A DNA stretch of 64,000 nt from Oscillospiraceae bacterium (GCA_022846075.1 AP025582.1:2976001-3040000), one strand, 5' to 3'; counted from the stretch's first letter, positions 1 through 15,000 are shown. Numbers and translations: made by a program. The notes: generated by a model not told the origin, from the letters alone.

Positions 1-3000
1 GGTCAGGCCCGACACCTGGGTGCCGTCCAGTTTGGCGGCCAGGGTGCCGTTGATGAGGTTGAAGCCCTCCTCCGTGATGATGGAGAAGCCCGCGCCGTCC
101 AGGGTGATGACGTCGTCCACACTGATGGTGTTTTCATAGCGCATGGGCTGGGACACGCCGTCCACCAGCTGGCGCAGGTTGAGGGTATAGTTGTTCTTGT
201 CGCTGCCCACCAGGACGGCCTGAGTGGCCTGGGCGCCGTTGCCGCCGCCCACCTGGAGGGACCCCAGCTGGTAGCTGCTGTTGTCGCCCCAGCTCCAGAC
301 GGTGCCGTCGCCCAGCAGCGCCGTGCTGTGGGCCTCACCGGCGGAGACGGAGAAAGCGGGCGTCACGATGCCCTGCTTGCCGCTGCCCGCGGTGAACTGG
401 GCATAGATGGGCCGCACGGCATAGCCGGTCACGTAGTTCTCGTTGCCCAGGCGGCCGGTCATGGCCTCGCCCCAGGTGAGGACCTTGCCCTCCCGGGTGA
501 CGGCCATCATGTGGTTCTTGCCCACGGAGACGTGGAGCACGTCGGTCTGGGTCAGATCCAGCGGCAGGTGGCCGTCCTCCACCGTATCGGTGGCCTTGAT
601 CTGAAGGGGCGTGGAGCTCTTGGACAGCTCCCCGCTCTCCAGCCCGATGCCCAGCTGGCCCCGGCTGTTGGAGCCCCAGGTCCACACGGTGCCGTCCTTG
701 CGGATGGCGGCGGTGTTGCTGGTTCCGGCGGACACCTGCCACACGTCGTCGATGGCGGCCCGGACGGGCACGATCTTCTGGGTGTGGTTGAAGCGCAGGC
801 CGGTGGTGTCCACGCTGACGCTGTCGGAGCTCTCGTGGCCGTTGCCCAGCTGCCCGGCGCCGTTGGCGCCCCAGGCAAAGACCGAGCCGTACCGGTCCAG
901 GGCCACCGCGTGGCCCTCCCCCGCCGCCACCGAGACGATGTCGGTGAGGTAGCGGGTCTCGTCGATATCCACGGCGTAGAACTCCTGCCCGCTCTGGAAG
1001 CCGGCCAGGACCCGCATGGGCGCCAGGGCGTTGGTCAGGCGCTCGGCGCCGTAGCCGAAGCTCTCGTTGGTGGTGTCGCCGGGGATCTGATAGGTGCGGT
1101 TGACGCCCAGGACGCCGTTTTCATTGCTGCCGAAGGTGTAGGCGTAGCCGTCCTTGTCGGCCAGCAGGGAGAACTTCTTGCCCGCGGCGATATCCACCAC
1201 GCCGTCGATGGGCTCCAGGTTCATATAGGCGCTGTAAGCGTCCACATACTGCTGGTAGGCCTCGGTCTTGGCGGGGATGCCGGCGTCGGTGGTAGTGTAC
1301 AGGTCGTCGGGACGGGCCTGGGCAAAGCCCTGCTTGCCCCGGATCACCAGGGTGGGCCGGAGCTTGTCGCCCACGCTGCCCACGCCCAGCTGGCCCACGT
1401 CGTTGCCGCCCCAGGCGTAGAGGTGCCCGTCGGCGGAGAGGGCCAGCACGTGGTCGTCGCCGGCGGCGATCTTCACGATGCCGGTGAGGTAGTCGCCCTT
1501 GGTATTGCCCGCGATGACGCCGTTGACATAGGGATCCGCGGCGGGCAGAGGCGCGCGCACCTGCACGGGGATGGCGGAATAGGTCACGCTGCCCTCGGCG
1601 GCGCCCGCGTTGGCGCTGACGCCGATGCCCAGCTGGCCGGCGTTGTTGGCGCCCCAGGTCCACACGGTGCCGTCGCTCATCAATCCCACAGTAAAGTTCC
1701 TGCCGGAGGCCACCATGGGCGTGGCCACCACGGAGGAGTCGTCCACATCGTCCGCGGGTGTCTCGATCTTGCGGTACTCCACCTCAATGCGCTTGAGGGC
1801 GTTGCCGAAGCGGTCGGAGATGGTGATGGTGGCCGACTCGAACCGCTGCTCGGGAGGCATGCTGACCGAGACGATCCAGTCGTTGGTGACCACGAAGTGG
1901 GCGGGATCGGAGGAGGTGATGGTGATGTCCTCCACCCGGTTCACCGTCTGGGAGTCGGTCTGGCTCAGGTTCAGATAGGCGTTGTTGTACTCGTACACGG
2001 CGGCCTTGTTCACCACAAGCACCTGGTCGTCGCCCAGGATGATCTTGTCGGGCAGCGGGTTGGAGGCGTTGAAGGCCAGGCCGGAGGCGGCCACGTCGTC
2101 CATGTCGGGGGTGAGGGCCATGGAGGAGAAGAGGCTGATGCCGTAATCCTCCTCGGCAAAGAGGCTGACGGTCTCCTCATACCCGATGGAGGCCATGTAG
2201 GCCACGGGGGCCATGCTGGTGGTGACGGCGCCGGTATTCAGGATATGGGCGTCGGCCACTTCCAGGTCGGTGTTGGCCCCCGCCACCAGCGGGGACAGGG
2301 TGTCGTTGAAGGTATAGCCGGTGCCCAGCTGGCCCCGGGTGTTGGTGCCCCAGGTGTAGATGGTGCCGTCGGCGGCCACCGCCGCGGAGTGGTAGGCCCC
2401 GGCGGACAAGGTGGTCCGCCCGCTCTGGACGGCGGCCCCCATGTCGTCACGGTTGACATAAATCGCAGGCAGCCGGCGCTGTTCCACGGCGGTGCCCCGG
2501 TCGAAGCGGGTGCCGTCGCCCAGCTGGCCGTCGCCGTTGTAGCCCCAGCCGTAGGTGGAGCCGTCGGCGGTGAGGGCCATGGTATGGTAGCTGCCGCTGG
2601 TGATGGAGACCACGCCGGTAAGCGGCTGCTTGTTGGGCAGCTGCACCGGGGCGGGCTTGCCGTAGTAGTTGGCCGCGGCGGCGTCCATGGAGATGTCCCG
2701 GCCCAGCTGGCCGTATGTGTTGTCGCCCCAGGTGTATACCTTCCCGTCGGCGCACAGCACACTGGCGGCGCTGGTCCCGGCGGCAAGGGCCACGGGAGCG
2801 GCGCCCAGATGCCCGGTGAGGGTGGCGGGATCCTGATAGGTGACGCCGCTGCCCCAGGCCAAGACTTGGCCGTCGGTGGTGATGGCCAGACCGATGGAGG
2901 GGCCGAAGGCCAGCTCCTTGAGGGTATAGCTGGTGGTCACGGTGTTGATCAGGCTGCCCTGGGCATTGTAAGTGCCGGTATACCGGTCCATGGTGGTAAG

Positions 3001-6000
3001 CCTGGGCTGGCTGGCGCTGCCGGAGCGGTGCATCCGCAGGGCGTCGTGCTGGCTGCCGGTCCGGCCCCCGGCCACCGTACCATTGGCCAGCAGGCCGGAG
3101 CCGGTGTCGCCGAAGGTGAACAGCACGGGATTGCCCGCGGCGTTGGCGCCCAGGACCGCGGAGACGTTGGCGCCCGCGTAGATCCGGGCGGCCCCCGCCA
3201 GATAGGTGACGCCGTCCGTGCCGGTGGCCTCGTTCATCTGGGGCCAGCCGGTGGTGGTGTTCACGGCATACCACACGTCGGCGTCGCCGGAGCGGACCCG
3301 GGTGGCGGTGGAGCGCAGGGTGCTGTCGCCGGTGCCCAGCTGGCCGAAGTCGTTGGCACCCCAAGCCCAGACAAAGCCGTTGGCGTCCAGCGCCAGGGCG
3401 TGGTTGGCCCCGGCGGCGACGGCCACCACATTCTGGAGCACCCGGGCGTTCCGGTAGCTCTCGGTGCGGATGACCTGCACGGGCACGTACTGGTAGTTGC
3501 CGGTGGTGCCGATGCCCAGCTGGCCGTAGGTGTTGTCGCCCCAGGCCCAGACGGTGCCGTCGGAGCGCAGGGCCACGGTGAAGTTGTTGCCGGAGACCAC
3601 CATGGGGGTGGTGTTAGTCCAGGTCGTGATCTGATCGCCCTCGGCGGCGGAGTTGACCCGGATGGTGACGCTGGCGGCCAGGCCGCTCACCAGGTCGGTG
3701 ACGGTGACCACGGCCACACCGAAGGAGCCCTTGGAGGGCCGCAGGGTGTAGGTGCCGTCGCCGTTGTCGGTGACCCCCACGATGGCGCTGTTGGAGGTGA
3801 CCTTGAAGTTGGGCGTGCCCAAAGCACCGCTCAGGCCGCCGGTGGCGCCGAACAGGTTCAGGCCCGTGCCGCTGCCGGCCACCAGCTGGAGGGCGGAAAG
3901 GTTGACATAATCATCATAGCCGTTCAGGTCGATGCCCAGGCTCTTGTCCACGTTCATCTCGCCGGTGTGAGCGGCGGTGGTCTCATCATAGCGGTACACG
4001 TCGGCCTGGAAGGTCAGGGTGCCCAGGGCGGAGGTGCCGTCGCCGCCCACCACGGTGGGCATGGTGACGTTGGCGATATCCGCGGGGCTGCCCACGCCCA
4101 GCTGTCCCCGGTCGTTGCGGCCGGAGGTGAGGACATAGCCGTCGTTGCGGAGCATGACCGCGTGGCCCACGCCGCCGGAGATGGCCCGCATGTCCTCCAG
4201 GTAGGTCAGCGTATCACCCTCGGCCACGTAGTTGACGGTGGCGGTGGACTTGGTGGCGGCGGAGCCGTCGCCCAGCTGGCCATAAGTGTTCTCGCCCCAG
4301 GTGTACACCTTGCCCTCGCCGGTGAAGGCGTAGGAGAAGGTCCCGCCGGCGGCCACGTCGGCGATGTGGCGGATGGCCTGGGAGGCGTCCATGGTGTTGG
4401 GGGTCTCCAGAACCACGGCGGGATAGAGGCTGTTTTCCGTGGTCCCGTTGCCCAGGCGGCCGAAGTAGTTGTAGCCGAAGGCGTAGACCTCGCCCTGGTC
4501 CTTCCCTTCCGCGCCGGTGTCTTCCACCAGCACCAGGGTATGGGCGTCGCCGGCGGCCACAGCCACCGCCCGGTGGTCGTGGCTGAAGGCGAACATACCG
4601 TCGGAGAGGATCTCTCTGGGCACATAGCTGTCATAGGTGGTGCCGGTGCCCAGCTGGCCGTCGGAGCCGTGGCCCCAGGTGTACACGGCACCGCCCGCGG
4701 TCAGGGCCACGCTGTGGCGGCCGCCCGCGGCGATCTGGACCACCTCATCCAGGTGGTAGGGGGCCGTCCGGCCCTCCAGCTGGCCCTGGCTGGTGGAGAA
4801 GCCGTAGACCTGGACGGGGACGGTGAGGAAGGTCTGGCCGCCGTGGGCGGTGTCGTTGCTCACGCCCGCCTGGCCGTGCTCATTGTTGCCCCAGGCCCAG
4901 ACCTGGCCCTTGCCGTCCAGGGCGAGGGAGTGGTCGTACCCGGCGGAGACCGCCACGACACCGGTCAGGTTCTCCACCATTTTGGGTGTGCTGACGCCAA
5001 CGGTGTCCCCGGTGCCCAGCTGGCCATACTCGTTATAGCCCCAGGCCCAGACGAAACCGTCTGTGTCTACCGCCAGGGCATGCATGCCGCCGGCGGCGAT
5101 ATACTTGATGTCGCGGGCGCTGCCCGTGTCGTCCAGGAACTCCACCTGGCCGTAGGCATAGCCCGGGTTGGCGGTCCGGCCCAGGACGCCGTTGGCCTCA
5201 GTGCCCCAGCTGTAAACCTTGCCGTCGCTGGCCAGCGCCAGGGTGAAGTCGTCACCGGCGGCCACCATGGGGGCCACGGCAGCGCCGGAGGCGGTGGTCA
5301 CGGCGGTGTCGGCCACCACGCTGACCTTCATCCGGCCCACCTCGGCCCCGCCGGCGCGCAGCACCAGATAGGCCGTACCGGTGGCCCCGGCCACGGCTTC
5401 CACCTGATAGGCGGCGCCGGTGTCGGTCACGGTGAGGAGCTCGGTATCCCCGCCCTGGACGGACACGGTGTAGCCGGTATGATCCGTGATGGTCTCCCGG
5501 CTGAGGGTGTTGGTCAGATCCAGCACGTAAGGAGCCCCATGGCTCACGTCGCCCAGGGTGAAGCTCTCGGTGTTCTTCATTACCCACTCGGGCACGGCGC
5601 TCAGATCCACGTCGGCGCCGTCCACCGTGATCCGGACGGGCTGCACGGCGGGCAGGCCGAAGGTGGCCTGGGTCAGGCTCCCCTTCTCCCGGCTGCTGTC
5701 GTCGGTGGCAAAGTCCTTGCCGCCCAGTTCGCCGTGGTCGTCGGCCCCGGCGCCGTAGACGGTGCCGTCAGCCATGACGATCATCAGGTGGCTGTCGCTG
5801 GCGCTGATCTGGGTGGCGCCGGAGAGGGCGCCGTACTGATAGCCCGCCTGGGCGGTCTCGCCGGCGGTCACCCTCTGATGGACGTCGGGCGCGTCGGAGG
5901 AGCCCACGGCGTACCAGCGGTAGGCCGAGCCGGTGACCGTGAGGAACCCGGCGGAGCCATCCATGGCGGAGATCTGGTTGATGCCCACGTAGTGCTCGTC

Positions 6001-9000
6001 GGCGTTTCCGTCGCCGTCGGTGTCCCGCTCCACCATATCCTCGGGAGCATAGACCCCCGGATCCACGGAGAAGTCCACCGCGGAGGCATAGAAGTGGGCG
6101 TTCTCCGCGGGTTCCGCGGCCGCCGCGGGAGCGGCGGACAGGGCGCCGTACTGGCCCCAGATCCAGGCCTTGCCGTCCTGATCCAGTGCCAGGGAGAAGT
6201 TCCCGCCGGCGGCCACGGACACGATACCGGTCAGCGGGGTGCCGTCGGCCTTGAGGACGGGGATGGTCTGCTGGTAGCTGGTCTTGGTCACGCCGGTGGC
6301 GCCGCCGTAGGGACGGCTGCCCAGCTGGCCGAAGGTGTTGTCGCCCAAGGCCCACACGGAGCCGTCCGCCTTCAGCAGGACGGTGTGGCGCTCTCCGGCG
6401 GCGATGTCGATGATGTTGTGGCTGTTGCTGACCATGGCTCGGGTAAAGAGGCCGTTCTTCCACTTGTCCCGGCCGTTCTGGCCATGGGCGGTGGAGCCCC
6501 AGACGTAGACGGTGCCGTCCACGGTGAGGGCCGCGGCATGGTCAACGTTGGCGGTGATCTTGACCACCTTGTCCACATATTCGTAGTGGTCCACAGGCGT
6601 CACGGTGTCCCCGGCGGCGATATCCGTGCCGTCGGCGGCCACGGCGATCACGTTGTCGGGAGAATAGGTGCCCTGGGGCAGGAAGCTGCCGTAGGTCTGG
6701 TCCTCCTTGCGCTCGGTGCCCAGGGCCTCATAGGCCCGGTTGCCGTCGGCGTCCAGCTGGAAGAGATGGTCCATCACCACGCGGGTGGGCGTCATCACGG
6801 CGGAGTTCATGCCCAGCGCGGCGTCGGCCGCGCCGGAGAACACGTTGTCGGTGGTCCCGCTGCCCAGTTCGCCCTTGTCGTTGACGCCCCAGCCCACTAC
6901 GGTGCCGTCGGCCTTCAGGGCCAGCATGTAGTCGTCGCCGATGGCGATCTGGGTCACGCCGGTGAGGTAGCCTGTGGCGTCGCCGCCGTCCCGCACCTGG
7001 GTGGGCGCGTAGATGACGGCCCCCTCGGCGGCGGGCTGGCCGGCCACGGTGCCGGAAGCCAGATGGTCGGCCTCCAGGCCGGTGTTGCGGCCCCAGGTCC
7101 AGACGGTGCCGTCCGCCCGCAGGGCGGCGGTGAAGTGGTCGCCCGCCAGGATCATGGGCATGGCCACGGTATGGATGGTTCCGCCGGTCACGCTGTTGGT
7201 GCCCAGGGGATCGGCGTGGAAGTTGACCTTGATCTGACCCAGGAGACGGCCGTCCAGCTCCACGGTGACGTAGGTGGAGGCCCCGGCGGTGGCGGCGCTC
7301 TGGACATGGGCCAGGCCCTTCACCGCCCCGTCCATGGTCAGCAGCTTCTCATTGAGGCTGCGGTAGACCAGCTTGTTCTTCTCCTCGCTGGTCAGGGACA
7401 TCCAGACGGCCTCCACCAGCACGTTGAAGGCGTCAACGTGCTCTTTCAGGATGCTGTCCAGCTTGATCTGGAAGCTCTGGTTCCGATCCAGGTAGAGATC
7501 CACCTGCATGGGATCGTGGATCACGTAGCTGCCCAGGGCGGAGGCGTCCAGATCCCCGGCGGCGGTGGTGACGCCGGCGTCGCCCACGACCACGTCCCGG
7601 AAGACCAGCCGGTCGAAGCTGCCCTCGGCCAGGGCCACCATGACGGGGGCGGCCACGCCCACGGAGGCGATGCCCACCGAGGTCTCGGCCTCCTCGATGC
7701 CCGCGCCCAGCTGTCCCTTGTCGTTGCGGCCCCAGGCCCAGAGGGTGCCGTCGGACTTCAGGATCATGGCGGCGGTGCCGGACAGGGCCAGGCCATAGGT
7801 CATCCGGCCCAGGCCGGTGCCGTCCTGCGCAATGCTGTTGTCGATCTCCCGCACGCCGGTGTTCCCGGCATACAGGCGGTAAATGACGTTATCGGTGGTG
7901 ACGCTGGTATCCCCGTCCGCCGTCTGGACCCCGCCGGTCTGGACCGTCCGGCCCCAGACGTAGGTGTTGCCGGCGGCGGTGATGGCGGCGCTCTGGGCGC
8001 CGTTGGCGGCCACGTTGACCGCCCGCTCGGCGGCAGTGGTCAGGCCGCCGTTAGCGCTGTCGTCAGCCAGGAGCTCCGCCATAACGGCGGAGGACTTGAC
8101 CGTCCGGCCGGAGGCGGCGGTGGTGCCGTCGCCCAGCTGGCCGTGGGCGTTGGAGCCCGTGGCGTAGATGGTGGCGGAGTTGTCGGCGGTACCGGCGCTG
8201 GCGGAGACCTTGCCGGCGCTCAGGAAGAGCAGGTGGCTGCCGTCGCCGGCCTTGTAGTTCCCGCCGGACAGTTCCACCACGTCCCGCAGGACGAAGCCGG
8301 TCTGCACCGCGTCGGAGGCGGACAGATCCGTCCCGGCGGTGATGTTGCCGCTGGTCAGGTCGGCGCCGTTGCGCACGGGCATGGGCGTCCGCTGGTCCAG
8401 GCCGCCGGAGTAGGTGTTCATATAGTTCTTCTGCACCGTGCCGGCGCCGTTGTTGACGGAGGCGTAGCTGCTGATGGCGGTGTTGTATTTGCCGTTGCCC
8501 TGATAGGCGCTTTGATACACGCCCTCAAAGTTGCTCTGGACCCGGTCCTCGTCGCCGATATCCATATTCCAGTCGCCGTCCATGGAGATGGCGCCCCAGG
8601 TATAGGCGGTGCCGTCGGCCAGGACCGCCGCGGAATAGCCGTAGCCGGCCTCCACCATGACGGCGTGGGCCAGGAGCTTTTCGGTGTCGGTGGCGTGGGC
8701 CTCCACGCAGGTATCGGGATTGACGCACCGGAGGTTCACCAATCCGCCCCGCTCCACGGCCACGGGAGCGGCGTAGTAGGCCTCCCGGGCGGCGGTGCCC
8801 ACCTGGCCGTAGGTGTTGTCGCCCCAGGCCAGGACGGTGCCGTCGGCCCGCAGGGCCAGGGCGTGGCTGCCGCCGGCGGAGATGGCCGCCACGGCGGGCT
8901 CTGCGGCGGTGGCGCGGTAGGTGACGGGGGCGGGATAGGTCACATTGACGTTCAGCTTGTCGGCGGGGGTGCCCAGGCCCAGCTGGCCCCGGTCGTTGCG

Positions 9001-12000
9001 GCCCCAGGTGTAGAGGGTGCCGTCGGCGGCCAGCGCCATGCTGAAGCCGTCGCCCGCGGCGATGTCCACGATGTGCTTGAGGTAGCCGCTGCCGGTGGGA
9101 TCGCAGACCTGGACGGGCACATACTCATAGAAGGAGGGGTCGGAGTAGCCGTCGCCCAGCTGGCCGTAGCTATCGTCGCCCCAGGCCCAGACGGTGCCGT
9201 TGGACTTCAGGGCCAGGGCGTGCTCGCCGCCGTAGACAATCTTGGGGGCGGTAAACTTCTCGTTGGGGTTCTCCATGACGTCGGTCTCGGGGCGCACCTC
9301 CACCCGGATCAGGCGGGACAGCTCGCTGTCGTTGTGGCGGATAACCACGGTGACCGTGCCGAAGGCGTTGGGCACCGGGATAAAGCGCCAGCGGGCATTG
9401 GCGGCGTCGTAGCTGACGGTGAGGATGCTCTCGTTGGAGGAGAACACGGTGAAGTCGTCCACATCCGCGGCAAGCAGGCCGTAGTTCTGGTCGCTGTTGG
9501 CCTTCAGCCCGTCGCTCAGGCCCAGGTTGAGCCCGCCGGCGAAATACCGCTGGACCCCGGACACGGTCTTGGCCACGGTGTCATAGACAGGGACCTCTTC
9601 CTGCACGTAGGTGTTGTTCCACACGGGAGGCAGAACGCCAACGTCGGTTGTGAAGATGTCGTCCGCCACGCCGTCGCCGTCGGTGTCGAAGCCATAAGTA
9701 TCGCTCGGGCTGACAGGGATGGTCACACTGCCGTCGTTGAGGTAGGGACCGTCGTAGCTGCCATCGGTCTGCTTCACCCAGACATAGTAATCATAGGTAG
9801 GCGTGGTGTCCACCCACTGGGTGCCGGTCTGGATCTGGACGTTCTGGACCACGTCGCTCACATAGATGTTGAGGACCTGATCCTCCACGATTTTGAGCGT
9901 GCTCGCGCCAAGGCTCTCCAGGCCCGCGCCGGTGAGGTCGTAGCTCACGGCGTCCAGGCTGGCGGGAGTCTCGGTGGTGCCATTGTTTTCAGTCACGGTG
10001 ATGTGGCCCAGGAAGAGGGTGTCCACGTCGGCCGTCCCCACCCGGTTGGGGGTGTTGGAGGCGGTGTTCTTCCCATCGCCCAGGGTGCCGACGGTCAGGC
10101 GGTAGCCGGTGCCGGTCTTGCCGGAGCCGGTGGTGTCGCCCGTGGCCCAGACGGTGCCGTCGTCCCGGTAGATGGCGGCGGCATAGGCGCCCACGGACAG
10201 GAACCGGGCGCCCTGGAACTCGGCGCTGCCGCCGGAGTTGCTGGTCACGGCCTGGTTGATGTTGTAGTCGTTCATCGCCGTGCCGTTGTTGGCGGTCTTG
10301 ACGGTCTCGGCGTAGTTGACGCTCTCGCCCTGGCGGGTCATGGCGGGGGCGTAGACGGTATCGGCCGCCCCGGCGCCCAGGCCCAGCTGGTCCTTGCTGT
10401 TGTCGCCCCAGGCGTAGACATGGCCCTTGCTGTCGATGGCAAAGGAGCTGTCACTGCCGGCGTAGACCCGGGTGGCGGTAAAGCTATTGGTGCCGTCGGA
10501 CTCCATGGGCGTGACCCGGACGGGCAGGCTGGAGCCGGCCAGGCTGGCGTCCTTGCCCAACTGGCCCTTGCTGTTGTCGCCCCAGGCGTACACCACGCCC
10601 GTGGAATCCATGGCCAGGAAGTGGTTGGCCCCCGCGGCCAGGTCCACGATGTCCTGGAGGTAATGGCTGCCGCTGAACTGCTGGCCGGCCTTCACCTGGA
10701 CGGGGTAGATGCGGGAGACGCCCGCGCCGTCGCCCATGACGCCGTGGCTGGCGGTGGTCCCCTCGTCGTCGGTCTTGCCCGCGTCGTCCATACCCCAGAC
10801 GTACACCGTGCCGTCGCTCATCAGGGCGGCGGAGGCGTAGTTGCTGCCCGCCAGCTTGGTGACCTTGGCGGTCATGTTGGCGGTGGTGAGGGCGGACTCA
10901 GGGTGGTCGGCGGTGTCGCTGTGACCCATCCGGTCAGTGCCGCCGGGGCCCAGGACGGCCACGGGAGTGGTCTTGAAGATGTTGTTCTGGGTAGCGTAGG
11001 CCTGAGTTACGTTGTGCCAGCTTTCAGTAATACAGGTTTTGTTGATGACTTGTCCATCCACACCATCACCGGAGCGAAGTTGGTTGGCATAAGTACGAAT
11101 TAAAGTATCGTCGGCTTCGGGATAGTATTCATTATAGTGCTGGATCGGCCCGTTGGTGTGGTCGATGCGGTTGCCCTCCACGCTCTGGTAGGCACCGGAG
11201 TTGCCCCAGAATACTACGGTGCCGTTGGCCAGCAGGGCCAGGGCGTAATCCCGCCCGGCAGTCACAGATGCCACGTTGGAAAGGTAATCTCCGTTGCCTG
11301 TCGTCGCACCAACATTCATCACCTGCTGGGGCACATAGTTATTGTTGTCAGTATAACCCACATCATTTTTGTAGCCCCAGCCCCACCACCAGTCGTGATA
11401 CCAGTCCCGGGTAAACTCGTAAGGATCGGCCCACTGTCCGTTGCCCATCTGGCCCACGGTGTTGTCACCCCAGGCCCAGACATTCCCGTTGGTATCCACG
11501 GCGTAGCTGGTGTACTCGCCGGCGGCGATCTGAACGATGCGCACGCCCTCGGGGAAGAGGACCTTTTGGGGCGTGGTGTAGCTCTTGAGGACGTTGAAAT
11601 CCTCGCCGTCAGTGGCAGCGGTCCAATGCTCGGAAATCTCATTATGATAGCTTCCCGACCAGCCGGTCGTGTAGTAATGGTACAGGTTCCTCATGACGTT
11701 CTCGCCGATGCCCAGCTGGCCGTAGATATTGGAGCCCCAGGCCCAGACGGTGCCGTCAGCCTTCAGCGCCAGGGTGTGGTTGGCGCCGGAGGCCAGCATG
11801 GGCGCGGCCACGCCCTCACTGCTGTAAACCGTAAGCTGGAGGACGCTCTCGGCCACGCACTGGCCGGCGGCGTCATAGGCCCGGAAGACCACGGCGGTCT
11901 CCCCGTAGTGGCCGAGGCCGGAGGGCCGGATGATCCAGCCGCCGTTGACGGCGTCGGCATCCACGGTGGCCACCCGCTCGTCCATGGACTTGACGGTCAC

Positions 12001-15000
12001 ATGGTCGGCGTTCAGAAGCTGGTTGGCGCTGTTGACATAGGTGCCGGTGGTGTAGAAGTACTGGTTCGCGGCCACCCGCAGCTGCTGGCTGTCGTTCATG
12101 CGGAAGATCCAGCCGCTCTCGGTGGGACGGGGGGCGGCGCAGACCACTTCCACGGTGCCGCCGTTGACGGTGAAGGTGGCGCCGTTGATCTGATAGGTAA
12201 CATCGGTACCCGCGCCGGGCGCGGCGGCGCCCAGGTCCTCCAGCTCCGCGCCGGAGAGAACCACGTAGCTCTTCGCCCGGTAGCCGGAGAGGGTGGGCAC
12301 GTTGTTGGTGGTGGTGGTCTTGTTGATGGTGCCCAGCTGGTGGTAGGTGTTGTCACCCCAGGACCAGACATAGCCGTCCTGCCGCAGGGCGGAGACGTGC
12401 CCGTAACCCGCGGAGAGGTTCTTCACCTCGGTGAGGGTGCCGGTGGTGGTGGCGTGGGCGTTGGTGTCGTCAAACTTCTGCCCGGCCACGTTGTCGGAGA
12501 CATCGGTATCCCCGCCCACCGTGAGCATGGCGGAATCCCCCGCCAGCACCGCGGCGGGATAGGCGGCCCAGGCGCCGTTTACGTTCCCGATGCCCAGCTG
12601 GCCCTTGTCGTTGATGCCCCAGGCGTAGACACTGCGCTCGGTATTGTCGTGGCTGTTGGTCTGGTTGGGGGTGTTGATGTTGATGGACAAGGAGAAATAC
12701 TTGCCGGCAAACAGGTTGGCCACGTTGTCCAGGTAGACGATGGTATCCGTTCCGGCGTCATAGCTCTTCACCAGACGGATGGGGTCTGTGACCACCCGGC
12801 CGGTCTCCGTGGTGACGGCGGAGGAACCGGTGCCAGTGGTGGTGTAGACCGGAGTACCGGCCTCGGTGGTGAGCTGGCGGTAGTAGTTGGAGCCCCAGCC
12901 GTAATTCTCCTGCTGCTGGCTGCTGCCGCTGCCGATGGTGACCACGGCCAGCATATGGTCGAAGCCCACGGCGGCGCTGGACACGTTCTGGATATAGTAG
13001 CCCACGGCGTTGGACTCGCCCTTGCGCACCTGGGAGGGAGAGCCCTGGTTGAGCTGGGTGCTGATGCCCAGCTGGCCGTTGTCGTTGCGGCCCCAGGTCC
13101 ACAGGCTGCCGTCGGCCCGGACGGCGGCGCTGGAGTCGCCGCCGGCGGAGATGAGGACGATGTTCTCCAGGAAGTTCTCGCCCAGGTGGCCCACCACCCG
13201 GCGGGGCACCACATTGACGCTGGCGGCGTCGCTGGAGGGCTGATCCTGGGTGCCTCTCTGGCCGTACACGTTGGAGCCCCAGCCCCAGACCTGGCCCTCC
13301 AGGGACAGAGCCAGGGTGTGGCCGGTGCCGGCGGCGATGCCGACGATCTCCACGTCCTGCATGGCGCCCGTGTCGTCGGGAAGCTGGATGGCCACGTGCT
13401 TGGCCACGGTGCTGTACGGGGTGCCCGGGGCATAGCCCAGCTGGCCCAGGTTGTTGCGGCCCCAGGTATAGACCTTGCCGCTCTGGGTGAGGGCCACCAT
13501 GTGGTCCTCGCCGGCGGCGATGGCCTTCACCTTGTCGGGCAGGGTTTGGGTGACGGTGCCGCCCATGCCGTCGCTGGTCACGACGGTCCGGGTCAGCTCG
13601 CCCAGGTAGGTGTACACGGGATTGCCGCTGGCGTCCACCATGGGGGTGCCGTCGGGGGCGACGTTCTGCACCCGCACCTTCTGGGGATTGGCGCTGACGG
13701 GGATCCCGGCGGCGGTGTGGTCGGCGTAGGCGGTGCTGCCCGCGCCGGTGGTGCCGGCGGTGTTGCCCTGGCCCAGGACGCCGAACTCGTTGTCGCCCCA
13801 GACCCAGACGGTGCCGTTGTTGTCCAGGAAGGCGGTGAAGTGGTTGCCCGCGGCGGTGCCGGTCATGATGGCGTCAGTGGACTCCTGAAGGTCCACTTCC
13901 AGGGTGCCGAAGTAGGTGCCGGTGACCAGCCAGTTCTTGGCGGCGTCGTAGCCGTAATCGTGGTCGGCGGTGGTCCCGGGGGCATGGTTCTTATCGTTGT
14001 TGTAGTCCCCGCCGGTGGTCTGGAAACCGATGGTGGTCTTGCCCAGCTTGCCGTTGTTGTAGGGGTCGGCGGCGTTGGCCCGGCCCACCACCAGAGCGTC
14101 AGTGGCGGTGGCGCCGGTGACCGCGACGGCCGTGATCTGGTCGTCGGAGGTGTTGGCGCTCCAGACCTCGTTGGAGGTGTTCAGGATCTTGTGGGCGGGA
14201 TAGAGGGCAAAGCCGTTGTCGTACACCATATGGGTATTCTGCCGCTCGATGTACAGCTTCTCGTTGGTGGCCACGATGATGGAGGGAGGCACGGTGGCGT
14301 TGGCGATGGCGCCGCTGGGGATGGTGCCGCCGTTGTTCGGCGTGCCGTAGGTGCGGTACACCGTGGTGGCGGTGTCGTAGTCCCGAATTTCGGCGTAGTC
14401 CACGATGATGGTCATGCTCTCCCGGCTGCCCGCCTGGACGGGGTAGTTGAGCCGGTAGTCAGACAGGTCGCCCAGCACGCCGATAGCGGTCTGGTTCTCG
14501 GCGCCGCTGGCGTCGGTGGGGCCGTCGGTGTTGATGCCCCAGTTCCACACGTAGCCGAACATGCCGTCCAGATGGCTGGCGTCGATGTCGGCGGCGTTGG
14601 CGCCGGTGCCGTTTTTATAGTAGGTGCTGATGGCGGCGCTGTGGTTGTAGCCGCCGGAAAGGTCGATGACACCCTCCAGGTAGTCGATCTGGGCCTCGGT
14701 GGAGCGGTAGCCGCCCTTGACCACCTTGGTGGCGGCAAAGTTGACGCTCTGACGGGTGTTGTCGCCCATCTGGCCCATGTCGCCGTTGCCGAAGGACCAG
14801 ACGTAGCCCCGCCAAGCGCTGTTGTCGAAGTTGACCCGGTCGTTCATATCCACGGTGCGGAAGGCGCTGTGGGACAGGCCCGCCGCCACCTGGACCGGCC
14901 TCTCGTGGCCGGTGCTGGAGGCGTTGGCGTTCAGGGTCACGGCGTCGACGGACAGCACGGGCACGTTGGAGGCGGCCAGGGCGGCCGGATCCTGGCCCAG

